Positions 34,867 through 47,450 are shown, counted from the first letter of the stretch. The stretch: DNA of 64,000 bases from Rhizophagus irregularis (GCF_026210795.1 NC_089458.1:1054001-1118000); one strand, 5' to 3'. Translations and numbers: made by a program. The notes: generated by a model not told the origin, from the sequence alone.

Positions 34867-35987
34867 GATTAATTATTATGTTTATTTAACTCGTTGGATG
34901 TTGAGTTAACTTCCCAACCAATAATAAATTTGTAGAAAAAAAAATATATATATATATTTTTTTTTAAAAAAAAATAAAAATTAGATCGATTAGAAAAATT
35001 TACATAAAAAAATAGGGAAAGGAATGAAGAAAAGTAATTTAGATAATAGGAAAGAGGTTATATATATATATATATATTTTTAAACTTTAAGATGAAACTA
35101 ACTTTGCCGAAATAGGAAGACTAGGGATAATAGAATAGAAACAAGTTCATATGAAATGAAGTAACGTATTTAAATAGATTATCGGAGAGTAAAGGCTTTT
35201 TGCCACTCAGAATAAAAAAATCTTCATCTGGAAACTTATCAGTAGGAAAAAGAACGATTATTCATAAAGTAGGTTAATAAGTTTTAACTTTGATCTTAAC
35301 AAAAAAAAAGATTGATATATTTGGTAGGTCTGCATTAATTTTTTAAATCCATTCAGCTGTTTCTTAGACTTTTATGTAAGCTCACTTAATATTTTCTTTG
35401 TTTCGTAAACCAGTCTTATTCACAATTAATAATAACCTGTATATTCATGATTCATATTGAAGATATTTTTTTTTTTTTTTGAAATAGCCTCATGTGAAAT
35501 TTTATATAAATGTATATTTACAATATATTAATTACGTCGAAGCATTTCAGTTTTTGTCATCAAAAAGATCTCCATGACATTTTATCGCCTCAAATCTCCG
35601 ATTATTTTCATTGTCGTATTAATTAAACTTTTGATTACATAAATAAATATATATAAAAGTCTTTTATTCACGTTCCGCACGTTCTGATAATATTTTTAAA
35701 ACAATCGCTAAAATTTATTATTGTTTATTTGTTATTACGAAAATTTTGACAAAAAAAAAAAATTTTTTTTTCATGCAAGAAAATTAGCATATAATTATGC
35801 AAATTTAGATATTTTCTGAAATATACCCCCTTTTTTTTTGATAAAAATAGAAGCAAAAAGAACGTATGTTTCACTCTTAAATTTTTCATGCAAATTTCTT
35901 ATTGAATTCTATCGTGAAATATACTCTTTTTATTCATCCAATGTAAATTAAATCCCACATATATGACTCAACATTGAGACTGCGTCA
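34867..35987. other. Intergenic, AT-rich
   Basis: This holds the upstream region of the F-box gene and the 3' flank of the HMG-box gene. There are several A- and T-runs, with T-rich tracts at about 35465-35480 and 35755-35770. No gene or RNA is recognised. Confidence 0.5.
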
Positions 35988-37679
35988 TTATTGAAATTTA
36001 TAGCGGAGTTCAGAGTCAATTGGAATGACAACAGCCAAAACCTCACTTTCATTTTCTCCTGGTGTATCAATACGTGGTTGTCTTGGTTGCTGATTCTTTC
36101 GACCGTATAATCTATTTTGCTTCACGGAAACTTTTTCCCGTCCAAGTTTTGCTTTTGATTGGTAATGCTGCGATTTAATTAAGAGATTAATTCAATTGTT
36201 TAATGTAAAATATTTGGAAAGTTAAGAAATAATTACAGTATTTACTTTTTTAATGTTAGCCGGAAGTTCAAGCCATTTTTTCGCGGATGAACTGATTACG
36301 TCTCGTGCCTTCCGCGATTTATTCTTTGACTTTTTAAACTGTTTCTTAATATAATAATTATAGCCATTCATCGTTCTTGTAGATTTTTTCACTTTTACTT
36401 GATTTTGTTCAGAAGAATTTGATTCTGTAGATGATAAAAAATCCGAATCATTTTCTTGAGGAATAGATTCTCCCATAGGATCATCAGAAGTTACATGTAC
36501 ACCGTCCGTTTGATTAGGTTGATGATATGTAAAACTGATAACGCCTACTGTATTTTCTACTTGTTTTCGAACATTTTCCGGAATAACTTCACGGAATTTA
36601 TTATACAAAGCTAATTGATCCTTGAGAGCTAAAGTAATTCTACCATACTCTTGTTTGACCTACAGTATATAAATAAAATTTTAAAATAAATATATATATA
36701 TATATTTTTTTTTAAAAAAAAAGAAAAAATTTAGTAAATAAAAAAAGAGCTTTACTACTACTTTTGTTTTAATATCCACAATTTCTTTACGTTCATTATT
36801 GTTATCATTGTTAAATTCATTGTTTGTTGATTCTTTGTTAATTTCATTATCTCTTTTAAGACAAATCTCATCATCTTCTTGTTGAATTTCCATGTTATCC
36901 TTGTCAATATAGCTCAAAATGAGATCATTACCATTTCTAACATCAAATGATTGCATCTTATTGTAATTATCAAGAACGATATTTTCGCTAATAAGATTTC
37001 TATTATCGAGTGTATCGTCAAAAGTTGATGACGTATTAGGTTTAGGAAGAACCAAAGTATTGCAAGTAATATCATTTTCATTATTTGATGAAAATATATT
37101 ATTAGAAGTAATTTTATTATTATTAATATCAATTAGCATATTTGCAATTTGTTCTGCTTGAGGTAATGTAATTGGATCGTCTGAAGATTTTTGTTCTTCA
37201 AGAGTTGACATAGTGCTTTGATTATCGTTAAACTTGGTCACTTCATTATTAAAATTGTCATCATTTTGTTGAAATTTATTTTGACTTTCTTTCGTCCTTT
37301 CTTCTTCACGTGGAGATACTATCGCACTTGAATCCTGGTTCATCCCTTCGTTAATAAAATTAATATTACCATTATAATCATTATTGACTACGTCGATTAA
37401 ATTTTGATTAAAATTATCCATATTCTTGTTTTTTTCATCTACTAATTTTGACAAATTATCAAAGTCTTCTTCGAATTGAGAAATTGAAGGTATCTGTTCA
37501 GAAGGATTATCCATATTAATAGTAATTCTGGAATTTGTAAATATTTTATAATTAAGAAAAGGATCAAAATCAGAAGAGAAATTAGAAGAAGTGATTGTAG
37601 AAAATGAATCGCCAGAAGTAATTGTTGAGACTGAAGCAGGAGATGTTGCTCGAGATACAGATGTTATCGTAATATACAT
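35988..37679 (-). CDS. HMG-box protein (MATA_HMG-like)
   Basis: Three exons (37679-36762, 36659-36246, 36167-35988) join in frame into 503 residues. The first 300 residues are low-complexity, rich in Asn, Asp, Ser and Glu. An HMG box follows at about residues 400-455: TRTMNGYNYYIKKQFKKSKN, then VISSSAKKWLELPANIKKHYQSKAK. It shows the N-terminal basic patch, the central Trp and the third-helix K-x-Y pattern, and the last part is encoded across the second intron. A basic tail follows (KLGREKVSVKQNRLYGRK). HMG-box proteins of this class bind the DNA minor groove, and Glomeromycotina genomes carry many MATA_HMG genes. This one is not next to a homeodomain pair, so there is no reason here to call it a mating-type locus. 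Confidence 0.75.
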
Positions 37680-39997
37680 TTAGTATTAGGATTATTAAGT
37701 GAAAATATAATATGTCATCAAGAAAAGAACCTAAATTTGTATTATAATTACGTATTAAACTTTATTTAACCATTTATATGAATATATGGATACATAATTA
37801 AATTTGATCGCTGAATCATTCTATTTACCATAATCAATAAATTAATAGTTCACTCATGTTTTTTTAAAAAAGGATATATGTATTTAATGAACTTCCTAAT
37901 AAAGCAAAAAGATCTTATCAAACAATTCACAAGAACTAATAAAGGAATATTCGGTAAAATATTATAGATAATTTAGTATGAGGGGTTACAATGATTATAC
38001 ACGTGTCGTAAATCTTACTTTCCGCATGAACCGGTTTGTATGAATTATCTTAAAAAACCTGTTAATACTATTTATTTTATCTTTCAATTTGTTTCTTTGG
38101 CAAGTTGGCTTTTGTTTACTTGCTCCTTTTCTTGCGCTATCAGAACTTTGTAACCTGGTTTCGACTTAGACTAAAAGATTGAAATGAACCAATAATATAG
38201 CGTATAGATATTGGTGTTTGTATAATCAATTGGTATATCAAAATTATATCGGTATATCGATAATTCGTTTATCAGTAATAAAATTACAGTACTGTTGTTT
38301 ACTAAATGAATAATACATTGACTACCAACAAGATTACCAAAGAGATAAAATCTTACTACTTATTAAGTACTGTATCGGGGTACAGTCAGATCGATATTCG
38401 AAAAATCATTCATAGAAAGTTAGAAACTCCTTGTAAATAAAAAGCCTGATTATATTATACAGAATATATGTAATAATAATATAAAAGGATTTCACAAAAT
38501 TTTAAAAATCTAACTATTGAATTTTATTATATTTAATTATACTATATCTGATATTATTGTTAATTGGTATATTAAAGCAAAATTATTTTAATTATATGAT
38601 TTTTATTAAATATATTATCATAATGTATTAATTTTATATATTATGTAATAAATTTATTTTTTCATAAAAAGAGAATTTGTTATTATACTTTCTAAGAATA
38701 TTTTCTCATATATTAATTTTTATTCAGATTAGTATTAAAAAAAAGTATTTTTTTAGCTAATTTAAATTAATAAAAGAGTTAGTAGGTTTTTTTACTTAAA
38801 AATAGTAAAACTTTATTAATAATTTTAATTTTTTTTAAAAAAAATTGTATTTATCTGAAAACCTTAAATTTTATTTAGAAATTAAAATAAAAAGGTCTAA
38901 TGAAATTAATATCAGAAGAGGTGAAAATATTAATTATTACATACTACATTTTTATTATATAATAATAAATGGATAAGAAAATAAGCAATAACAGTAAGAA
39001 TTACTTTATAAATAATATCAGAAAAAATAATAGATTAAAAAATTACTAAAAAAAAAGGAAAATAGTTACATATGTAATTTTCTTTAACTTCTTTTAAAAG
39101 AAATATCTTTTAATTTGTCACAAAATTATATAAATTACTTTTTCTACTACTTTCATTTTTACTTTTACATGATTGTTTTCTTAAAAAAAAAAGAAAAAAA
39201 TAATTAAAGTCATCACAATTATTAATTATCGCCGTTTTCAAAACGGTGTACTGTACGCAGTTTATTTGTGATTATATATTCGAATACCAATATTCGCCCA
39301 TATTCGTCCGGGTTTCGTCCGGTTTTCGGTTTTCTTTTTTTTATTCAAATTTAAACTGCGTACATCATTTTGAAACAGCACATAATATCTAGTGATCATT
39401 AAAATTGGATTACTGATCAGAACGCTTCGGACGTTTAACGATAGTTCTACTTACTATATTTGGAATATATCTACCAATCAAAAGATGGTTAGGTTTTTGA
39501 AAGTGATCTTTATTAGAAGTTTCCCGGACTTATGATAATCGAAGAATTATGCTGAAAAATTGTTGAAAGAGTCCCAATATTTAGGAATAATTTGCAGACC
39601 ATTGGTATTTATTACTCACAATCAATCGATGTGCAAGGAATATAGAGAAAAATTTTTAATTGAGTATAGTTTTATCAAACAGCAAGCAACAAGATAACTT
39701 AAGAAAGAATTATGTGAAAGAATTATGCGAATCAGCCTAAGCTACGTTTAATATTACAAAAACCAAATTGTTATTCCTGAATATCTCGAGAATTGGGGAC
39801 TCATAAAATGAATTCCAAGCTTTAAGTACATTGCACATATGCATTATTTTTTGTCATAGACTGATTATTTTTTTTAATACATTATGCTTTTTGAATGCAA
39901 TACAAAAAATATTACGCGATATACTTATAACAAGATATATCATGATAAATTTGACGGTTGCTAATATCTATTATATCTAAATTTATCGATTTTTTAA
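37680..39997. other. Intergenic, AT-rich, with one inverted-repeat pair
   Basis: About 2.3 kb without a gene. The segment 38,480-39,220 is especially AT-rich. An imperfect inverted repeat (39236-39264 against 39352-39377, TACGCAGTTT-type ends) brackets about 90 bp and may be a small decayed MITE. Confidence 0.5.
39233..39378. repeat. Small inverted-repeat element
   Basis: CGTTTTCAAAACGGTGTACT with GTACGCAGTTT on the left is mirrored by AAACTGCGTACATCATTTTG on the right. The length is about 145 bp and no target duplication was identified. Confidence 0.45.
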
Positions 39998-42362
39998 TCA
40001 GGGGCCCACATATTTTCTACTTTTCTTATTTGCTGGAGTTTGGGAAGGATTTCCAAATGATCCTCCTTTCTCACGAACATGTTCTGAATTCTTTCTTTTT
40101 CGATTTCTATGCGCACGTGAATGTGAAACTGAGATGTTATTTGTGCGTTCACAAATAGTATTCAACGTAGCCTAAAATTAGATGTTATAACAATAAGATA
40201 CTATATATTATCAACTGTAAAAATGACAAACATATTAATACCTGCAAATCAGTGAAAAGTACATAAAAACTTTCAAGAACTGACAGCGTTTTTAGAGTGT
40301 TGGGCATCCTGGCATGAGATATTCTACCAAGCCGTAGCACATTCGTCGCTTTACAATCCATTCCATATATATTATGTACCCACCCTTAGCAAGGAGCAAA
40401 GAAAAATGATTAGAAAATGCAAGTTCTAAACTTCATCACTATAATTACTTCTGTTGCTTAATTACCCCATGAATGTATTCCAAAAACAAATGTACTATGT
40501 ACGTCAGAGCTAGGCGCTTTTGAGTTTTCTTTAAAGAATGTATATAAAATATCTCGCATCGCTACACACAAGTCTACTTTATCTTCATGAATCTTTTTTT
40601 GATGAGGCTCTGGGAGTCCACCACTTCTGAGACCTATGAGTGCCTCAAGTCTATTGATGCTATCCTTCAAGGTTCCTCGAAAATCGCACTTTTGCCCAAC
40701 ACGGGCTCTGAGAACAACGGAACGATCTTCATTTCGACGATGAGCTGATGCCCAACATGCAATTTCCCCACTATAAAATTTTAAAGATGATATATAATTA
40801 CATGAAGTCAGACTGGCCATGTCTCTTATCTATACTTACACATCCATCTTTAGTTCTTCTCTATTTAAGAATCTTTTTGCAAGCATATTTGGAAATGCGT
40901 TATCGAAATCAGCCTCGGAAATGGGAAGATCAAGTCTTTCCAGATTTTCGGCGCTATATGTTGTAAGAATTGACTGTAAAAAAAAAAACAAAATAAGGCT
41001 TTGATAATTATATTTAGCATCACTCACTACGTAACAACAGCCCGTCTTAAAACGGTGATAATATTTTTTTCTTCATCGCTAAGCTTTATTTTTTGATTCT
41101 TTTCAATAATTTCCGGTGTTATTCTATCGATCGCATTGATGATGACTTTATCATCTTTTTTCGTAATCTAAAATTGTTGAGTCAGAAACATTTTTTTGAA
41201 GTTGTAACAGGAGAAATATTTTTCTTTTAACTTACTTTATCAACTTCTTCGAAAAAATACTCAACTACACCATTAATATCCGATTCAATCAATTTAACTT
41301 CGTTATTGAAACTTTCAACCATTTCCTCCCATTCACTCATCGAGAAAAGAGATTTAATTTGGGAACTCTCGGTCAAGTCAAGTATGTTCCAATATGCGAG
41401 GCTATAAGTGAAAAAAAAATCTATAATTAAAAATAATCATCGCTAACGTCCACATTATCTATAATAAACCTACTTCAAACATTTTTGGACTTCAGGGATC
41501 GTCTTGACGTAACTTGTTAATTTATCTCCAACGTTTGTGCCGCTACGCAGAATCCACGGACGCTGACAAGTTGATGACATTGGCTTGGATTCTTCGAAAC
41601 GTTCTATGAAGTTGTTGTTATTATTATCGTTGCTGATGACACCGTTGTGAATTTTGTCGGTATTCCTCTTGTCCTTAATAAATTCATCGATTTCATCTAC
41701 AAACTCCTCTTCTTCCTTTTCTTTCTCCTCCTGATCTTCTTCACTCGCATCTGGATCTGGATTAGAATTCGTGTTTTTTGCTGATGATCCATCCTCAAAT
41801 AAAAAATTACCCAACCTTTTCAAATATATTCATTAAAACCTTTAATTTGTCTTTGAAAAATCCGATTAGTTTACCTTGTTTAATGCCAACGTATTTATTT
41901 CCTCGTGAAGACTAAGATTAGTATTACGAATATTATGACGAACTAAAATCTATACATAAACTTGTCAATGTTTAATCAAACCATCAAAGGGCCAGTAAAC
42001 GGACATACCGCTGTTCTTTGTTGCATCCATGTTTCCCAGTCTTCTAAAATTCTTGCCTCCTATAAACGAAATGGATCACGGAGTAAGATGATAGTGAATT
42101 ATCACTTCATTCAATTACATACATTCACCAATTTTTTCATTTCTTCGAATTTATTTCGCAAATCCTCGGCATCGGTTTCTTTCAAAGCAAGGTTGAGCGC
42201 CTTCTTATATTTTTCAGACGCTTTAATTCGATGAGTTGGAAATATAAATCGAAAAAATGCAAGTGGAGTTGGATCGGGACAAGTCAACATCCAGTAAACG
42301 TGACGTTCTTGCTGAGTTATGTTTGTTATGTTGCGTGAGGATTTTGATTTTGATTTTCCCAT
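39998..42362 (-). CDS. Multi-exon protein of unknown function
   Basis: Ten exons on the minus strand: 42362-42123, 42059-42009, 41949-about 41891, 41815-41474, 41401-41236, 41167-41036, 40973-40840, 40770-40466, 40384-40242 and 40171-39998, about 580 residues. Nine are supported by phase continuity. The third-to-fourth junction is awkward: the best-looking donor (41874) gives a frame error, whereas a weaker GTTGG donor at 41890 keeps frame. The fifth also uses GT-TACG. The protein has a WxxW helix, an acidic Glu/Asp-rich middle and a conserved-looking block (GEIACWASAHRRNED, RARVGQKCDFRGTLKDSINR, LEALIGLRSGGLPEPHQKK, KVDLCVAMRDIL), then a basic C-terminal tail (HRNRKRKNSEHV). The D...E...K spacing in the block recalls PD-(D/E)XK nuclease-like folds, but this is speculative. 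I do not recognise a named family. Confidence 0.65.
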
Positions 42363-42451
42363 ATCAGCTTAAAAATGAGAAAAATATTTAAGCATATCGT
42401 TGATCAAAGCAAATGAGATAAAAAACTAAAGTGAGTTGTTCTTTATATAAG

Positions 42452-42636
42452 GCCGGCCACCAACTATTACGATGACTTGCCATTACTGGCTTCCGACAGT
42501 CTCCCTCTGTCGCAGACGCCTTATGTGCTAAACAACTCTCCAGTAACTCTAAACGAGAAAATCAGCCGGCCATCAACTATTACGATGACTTGCCATTACT
42601 GGCTCCCGACGGTCTCTCTCCGCCGCAGACGCTTCT
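42452..42636. repeat. Two tandem copies of a GC-richer 70-bp sequence
   Basis: A segment beginning GGCCGGCCACCAACTATTAC at about 42452 recurs with about 90% identity (judged by eye) at about 42564, including ACGATGACTTGCCATTACTG and TCGCAGACGC. The period is about 112 bp. It lies just upstream of the unknown minus-strand gene and could be promoter sequence duplicated in tandem or part of a decayed element. Confidence 0.7.
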
Positions 42637-43085
42637 TTTCTGTTCAATAAAGCTACGGTTTACAAAGAGGAGGAAATCAGTTACTTATTTTACCTGACTA
42701 ATGTCTTTTTACGCGAAAATTGTTCGATCTTTTAAGTTGTTCGTACACGAAATTGTTTCAGAGTATATTTTTTTTGGCGTGTTTGGAAATCTTTCGTTTT
42801 ATTTTTATAGATGAGTAGAACACAATTCCAGTTTAAACTAAAGTAACTATGTACAATGTTAGATACATGAAGTAGAATGTTAATGAAAGTGAGAATTAAC
42901 CGCCCTAAGACGCGTCGTCTACCGATACTGAAAAATATTTCGTTATTTTTATTTTAAGTGAAACTCATACAATAATAGTACAAACTGTGAAAATACTAAA
43001 CTAAGCGAATGAAAAACAGAATCTATAACTACCGTAATGTTCAGATTGTTCAGATTAAAAAAGTCTAAAGTAATACCGTATACGC

Positions 43086-43093
43086 GATCCAAG
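43086..43093. repeat. hAT target-site duplication, left
   Basis: GATCCAAG lies directly before the TAGGGATG terminus and is repeated exactly at 45535-45542. Confidence 0.9.
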
Positions 43094-45534
43094 TAGGGAT
43101 GTTAACGGTTCGGTCCATCCGGTTTTCGGTCCAAAAACTGGTGGTTTGAGTACAAAACCGAACCGTTATAGGTTTAGAACCAGAGTTTGAACCGAAGTTT
43201 GGACTGAAGTTTAGACCGAAGTTTAGACCGGATATTTATAGTATTTTATACAAAATTGTGTAATGCAGATCATGAATTTAAATATATCGTATATCGTCAA
43301 AAAATTTTTTATTATAAGAAAAAAAATTACCAACAAAATTTCACATAATGTAAAAAAAAGGAAAAAAAAAGACATATTGCAAGTATTGATTCAATTTTCC
43401 ATTCTTTCTTTTTCTGATATCCAATTTTTCATGCATATAATTGCCCTTGCCGTTTCAGGATCTAACCTATTTCTAGTTTTTGAAATAGTTAATCCCGGAA
43501 ATTGAAAAATGCCCTTTCTGATGGAACCGACGTTGCTTGGATTGTTAAATAATCCTTAGCTATTTGAGATAGTACTGGGTAATCCTTTTCATAAGTTTTC
43601 CACCAAATTAAAGAACCTGTATTACTATCTACTGGAGAATTTAAGTATCGATCTAATTCATCATGCGATACTTCTTGACGAATATTATTTGGATTAAGTA
43701 AATTAAGAAAATAATCACGAGATGATCGTGCTGGTGCTGATGGTATGGTTTGATTATTTAAGGGTAAATATGACAAATATAATTCTTGTAATTTACTAAT
43801 AATTTCAGTTATATCATTATGACTAAATAATGTGGTTTTGTAGCGTGGATCTAATATTGAAGAAGTAATGGAAGATTGATTCAAATATTTGTCCCAATAG
43901 GCTTTCAATTTATTACAAATTGCTGATGCTATTGCCTTTTGTGTATGGTGATTTCCTCTTTGATAATGATCCAATTTTTTAAACATTCCATTAAAAACCA
44001 ATCTTATATCACCTTGTGTAGGATTTTTTGATGATGATAATAAATTGGTTGCTTCATACATAGGTTCTAATACCTTTGCTAATTCCTGTAAAAAAAAAAA
44101 TAATAATTAATAAATATATAATTATAAAATAAAATAAATAATAATTTATAAAATAAAAAATACCTTAATATGTCGCCATTCAGATATTGTTGGAAATAAA
44201 TCTCCAAGTTCTTCAACATTTGTTGTTGCAAGTAATTCTGAAACACCCTGCATTAAGATTTGTCTATTAATCATAAAATATGTGGAATTCCAGCGAATGT
44301 CTATATCTAAAATTGGTTTAAGAAATTTAACTTTTTTAAGGGTACAAATTTCTGATAATTTATCCAAAAATAATGGTGAATTCTTGATTTTAACAACAAA
44401 TTGACGAAGTTTTTTGATTTCATTTCCAACATGACTCATTCCTGCTTTTACTGCTAAATTTATAATATGTGCAGCACATCTGTAATGAGTAAAAGCCATA
44501 TTATTAAACTCCTGATCTAATTCAGTTGCTAGTTGATTACCACATGCTATCATGTTGCTTCCATTGTCTGTAGTTAATGCAAGAATATTATTACTGATAC
44601 TAAACTCTTCAAGAATTTGTAAAAGCTTGCTAGTAATTAACCCAGCTGTATGAAAACCATTTACAGGAATTAAATCAAGTAAGAGATTTTTTAATTCCCA
44701 ATTGTTGTTAATATAATGCATTGTTACTCCAAGATAACAATCTTTTGAGATTTCTGAAGTCCAAATATCAGTAGTAAGAGAGATTTTTGAGTTAATTTGT
44801 GAGACTTCATTAATTAACACATTTTTTCTCATTTTATAATTTTCTATGAATTTTTCCTTTAAGGTTTGTCTGCAAGGTAAAATATAGTGGGGATTCAATT
44901 TATTAATTAATAATTTGAATTCAGGATTTTCAACAATGGTAAAAGGTTGCAAATCAGTTGCAACAAAATCAACCAAAGAATCTGTGATAGGTTTAGATTT
45001 TGATGGAGAGTAAGGTTTAAAACGTAAAGTAGTTTAGCGGGTTTCAGGTTTTTTATAATGTGATGGATGTTTTTTAGTTAAATGACGTCGAAGTGTAGAT
45101 GTTGGATTACCAGGTGAATAAAGTTTTGCACACAAAATACACTTATAGTTTGTAATTAACCAACTTTCCTCATCTTGAATTTTTTGAAAAAACTCCCAAA
45201 CATCTGCTGACAATTTCTTATTTATAATTCTTTCATCATCAGATGCTGAATCATCTGATAAATTATTATCGTCATTTTCAAAAACTCCCGACATAGTTGT
45301 AATAATGCAAGGTGATATAAAAAAATGTAAGAATGTAAAATCCGTTATTCTTTTATTGTAAAAAGTTACGCGTGCAGATACACGTAACCGTTAATTGAAC
45401 CGATCTAAAACCGGTTCACTAAACCGGTTTCTATCGCTCGGGCTCTGGCGCTTCGACGTTTGAACTGAACTGAAACCGGTCCTATGATCAAACTGCGGTT
45501 CGAACCATCCAATCATAAACTGTTAACATCTCTA
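43094..45534 (-). mobile_element. hAT transposon, structurally complete
   Basis: The element is 2441 bp. Termini TAGGGATGTTAACGGTT (43094) and the inverse of TAGAGATGTTAACAGTT (ending 45534) are imperfect inverted repeats of the hAT type. They are flanked by a perfect 8-bp duplication, GATCCAAG (43086-43093 and 45535-45542), the diagnostic length for hAT. Subterminal regions are rich in CGGTTCGGT/ACCGGTT repeats. One transposase gene fills the interior on the minus strand, in two coding segments, and is inactivated (see separate entry). The exact target duplication suggests a fairly recent insertion. Confidence 0.93.
43391..45294 (-). pseudogene. hAT transposase with BED zinc finger, inactivated
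   Basis: The coding region starts at 45294 with an acidic leader, then a BED-type zinc finger (YKCILCAKLYSPGNPTSTLR, then RHLTKKH). A stop at 45034-45036 interrupts the frame, but the same frame continues at once into the RNase H-like catalytic part (LTTDIWTSEISKDCYLGVTM, ALTTDNGSNM, RCAAHIINLAVKAGM). An in-frame GT-AG intron of about 75 nt lies near 44160-44090. The C-terminal dimerisation region (SLIWWKTYEKDYPVLSQIAK, ATSVPSERAF) then suffers a one-base frameshift near 43505. The expected tail is readable in another frame down to 43391. One nonsense change plus one frameshift make it non-functional as read, unless the stop is a sequencing error. Confidence 0.9.
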
Positions 45535-45825
45535 GATCCAAGCTTCGGTAAGCGCGTAACCTTCCAAAAAAAAGCTCGCCATGTGATTTTGAACATGTGA
45601 TTTTGAGCAAAAACATATTTCGCACAAGGCCGCTAATAATTAAGTATAAATTCAAAGTACTTGATTATAAGCCACTTTTAAATATGAAATCACAACTTCG
45701 TTTGCTGCATTTAAAGTTAACTCAGATCTATTCATTTATTCAAATTTCAAAGTATTGTTTTTTATATGAAGCATAAATATTAATATTAATACACTAACAG
45801 CTAATATAAATTAAAACTATAAAGC

Positions 45826-45842
45826 ATGTAAACAATATTGAT
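45826..45842. repeat. Target-site duplication, left copy
   Basis: ATGTAAACAATATTGAT, 17 bp, is repeated exactly at 46578-46594. Confidence 0.85.
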
Positions 45843-46577
45843 TTTTATTTTTATTTTTTATTTTTATGTATAGAAAAACCAGATTGTAGTAAAAATTACA
45901 AGAATAACATATGAAATGAATTGAAAGTAATTCTATCACTAACAACCAAGCCACCCGTAGTGCAATGTGTGACGATTTCTAGCCTAGAGATATAGGGTGG
46001 CCCAACATAGTTGGGACCACCCTATATCTACACCTCTAACCCTCCTCTAAGGGGGTAATGCATTGGTCGTCTATGCCCAGTCTACACTACCTCAGGTTAG
46101 AGTCGACCGCAAAGTATTCACAGCTCTTCAAATTGGCTTGCCATTAAGTGGTTGGTAGTCCCGCCCCTACCTATTATATCCCCTAAGGGCCTTTTTCGGG
46201 TACCAAGATGTTTTAACAAGAGCTATATGAACCTTATGGCAATCCAAATATCCTGAATTTACAGCTCCCAATGAGACAAACAGGCTGTTCGGAGTGATAG
46301 CACCTACCAGCTCCTAAACGTTCGGTCGAGTCAGTGACTTGTTCTAGGACTCGCCATACCAGTCTACCAATAATCACATCAACCACCTCACCATTGGTTG
46401 GCATCATTTCAGCTCCCCCTAAGGGTACGGGATCTTCAACGCAGTTGGTGGCTGCGCACGCAGTAATATTCATAGCAAGGATCATTGGCTGGACGATCTG
46501 AACCTACATCCTATTGATTGGTCGTATCAATAGGGAGTGTAGATGCGCAGCCATTACACAGTGACGCCAATCCCTAT
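45843..46577 (-). mobile_element. Retroposed element of 735 bp, minus orientation
   Basis: The insert is bracketed by exact 17-bp direct repeats (45826-45842 and 46578-46594). On the minus strand it ends in an A-rich tail (plus strand TTTTTATTTTTATTTTTTA), so it inserted by target-primed reverse transcription. It is markedly less AT-rich than its surroundings. A hairpin GATATAGGGTGG...CCACCCTATATC lies at about 45988-46029, near the 3' end. No reverse-transcriptase motif is visible in the open frames of up to 83 codons. It is a 5'-truncated LINE, or a long non-coding SINE-like unit. Confidence 0.8.
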
Positions 46578-46594
46578 ATGTAAACAATATTGAT
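46578..46594. repeat. Target-site duplication, right copy
   Basis: An exact copy of 45826-45842. Confidence 0.85.
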
Positions 46595-46919
46595 AGGTGC
46601 GCACAAAGTATTAAACACTGCATTGCAGAATCACATGAGATACACCCATTATCATCACTTTTTTTACTCTTGAGTATTAGACGTATATGACATCTTTGCG
46701 AGTGATACCAGGATGTCATGTACATCTAAGAAAAAGACAAAGTGACATTCGTAATCAAAGATCAATCTTAAACTATCATTGCCAAATGCCAATATATGAA
46801 TATAAAGAATTCTATTGGTTGCTATTTTATAAACTTATTTTTTTAGAGAAGTTTTTAAAAAAGAGTGCATATCAGGTATTAAAAACATGAAAAAATTTTT
46901 TTGATGTTTATATTTGTTA

Positions 46920-47450
46920 TCTGCCTCTCTTAGGGGAGTTACATATATTACGTAATATTCAGTTTAATATAAACTTACTCCCCTCCTCCCTCTTGTCAGA
47001 TTTAATAACCAATCAAATTATAATATTTATAAATTATATATTTTATTAAGTGTAATGTAAGATTTTGGTTACCCCCTCCCCTCCTTTGATAATTACGTAA
47101 TATCTGTAAGCTTCCTTATCATTAGATTGTATTTATTATTCTTTTTTTTATTTATTGGTTACAACACTATTTTGTATTGAAACACTAGACAACAGACAAA
47201 AACTCTCTAAATGGAGCATTACTAGTTTCTAGATAAGTGTGAAATGGCTCAGGAGACATTAAAAGAAGTGTGTATTTTTTATTTTGCAAAGTGAGTAACT
47301 CCTAAGCTAAAATTAGAACAGATTACTCAATTGAGTTGGGGAGTTCACAAATTTTATTTAGAAGAATACTGGATTTGTTTACTTAAGTTGGGTAAGGATG
47401 ATGAGTAATTTTTTTTTTTTGCAAAAGTAGGCAACTTTTAGGAAAATCTA
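46920..47450. other. Transposon-derived intergenic sequence
   Basis: At 46930-46965 the sequence AGTTACATATATTACGTAATATT resembles the ends of the 48.4-51.7-kb transposon. A mirror-type end (ATTACGTAATATC) lies at 47092-47106. The segment 47312-47375 (CAGATTACTCAATTGAGT, then GAGTTCACAA) is repeated at 48333-48393 beyond the foldback elements. No intact gene is present. Confidence 0.5.

Noticed and set aside
35988-37679. Mating-type locus
   Set aside because: Although the gene encodes an HMG box, such genes are numerous in these fungi and no homeodomain pair or other mating-locus partner is nearby.
46504-46890. Open frames across the right edge of the 735-bp retroposed unit
   Set aside because: They cross the target-duplication boundary, so they mix inserted and host sequence and cannot be an original gene.
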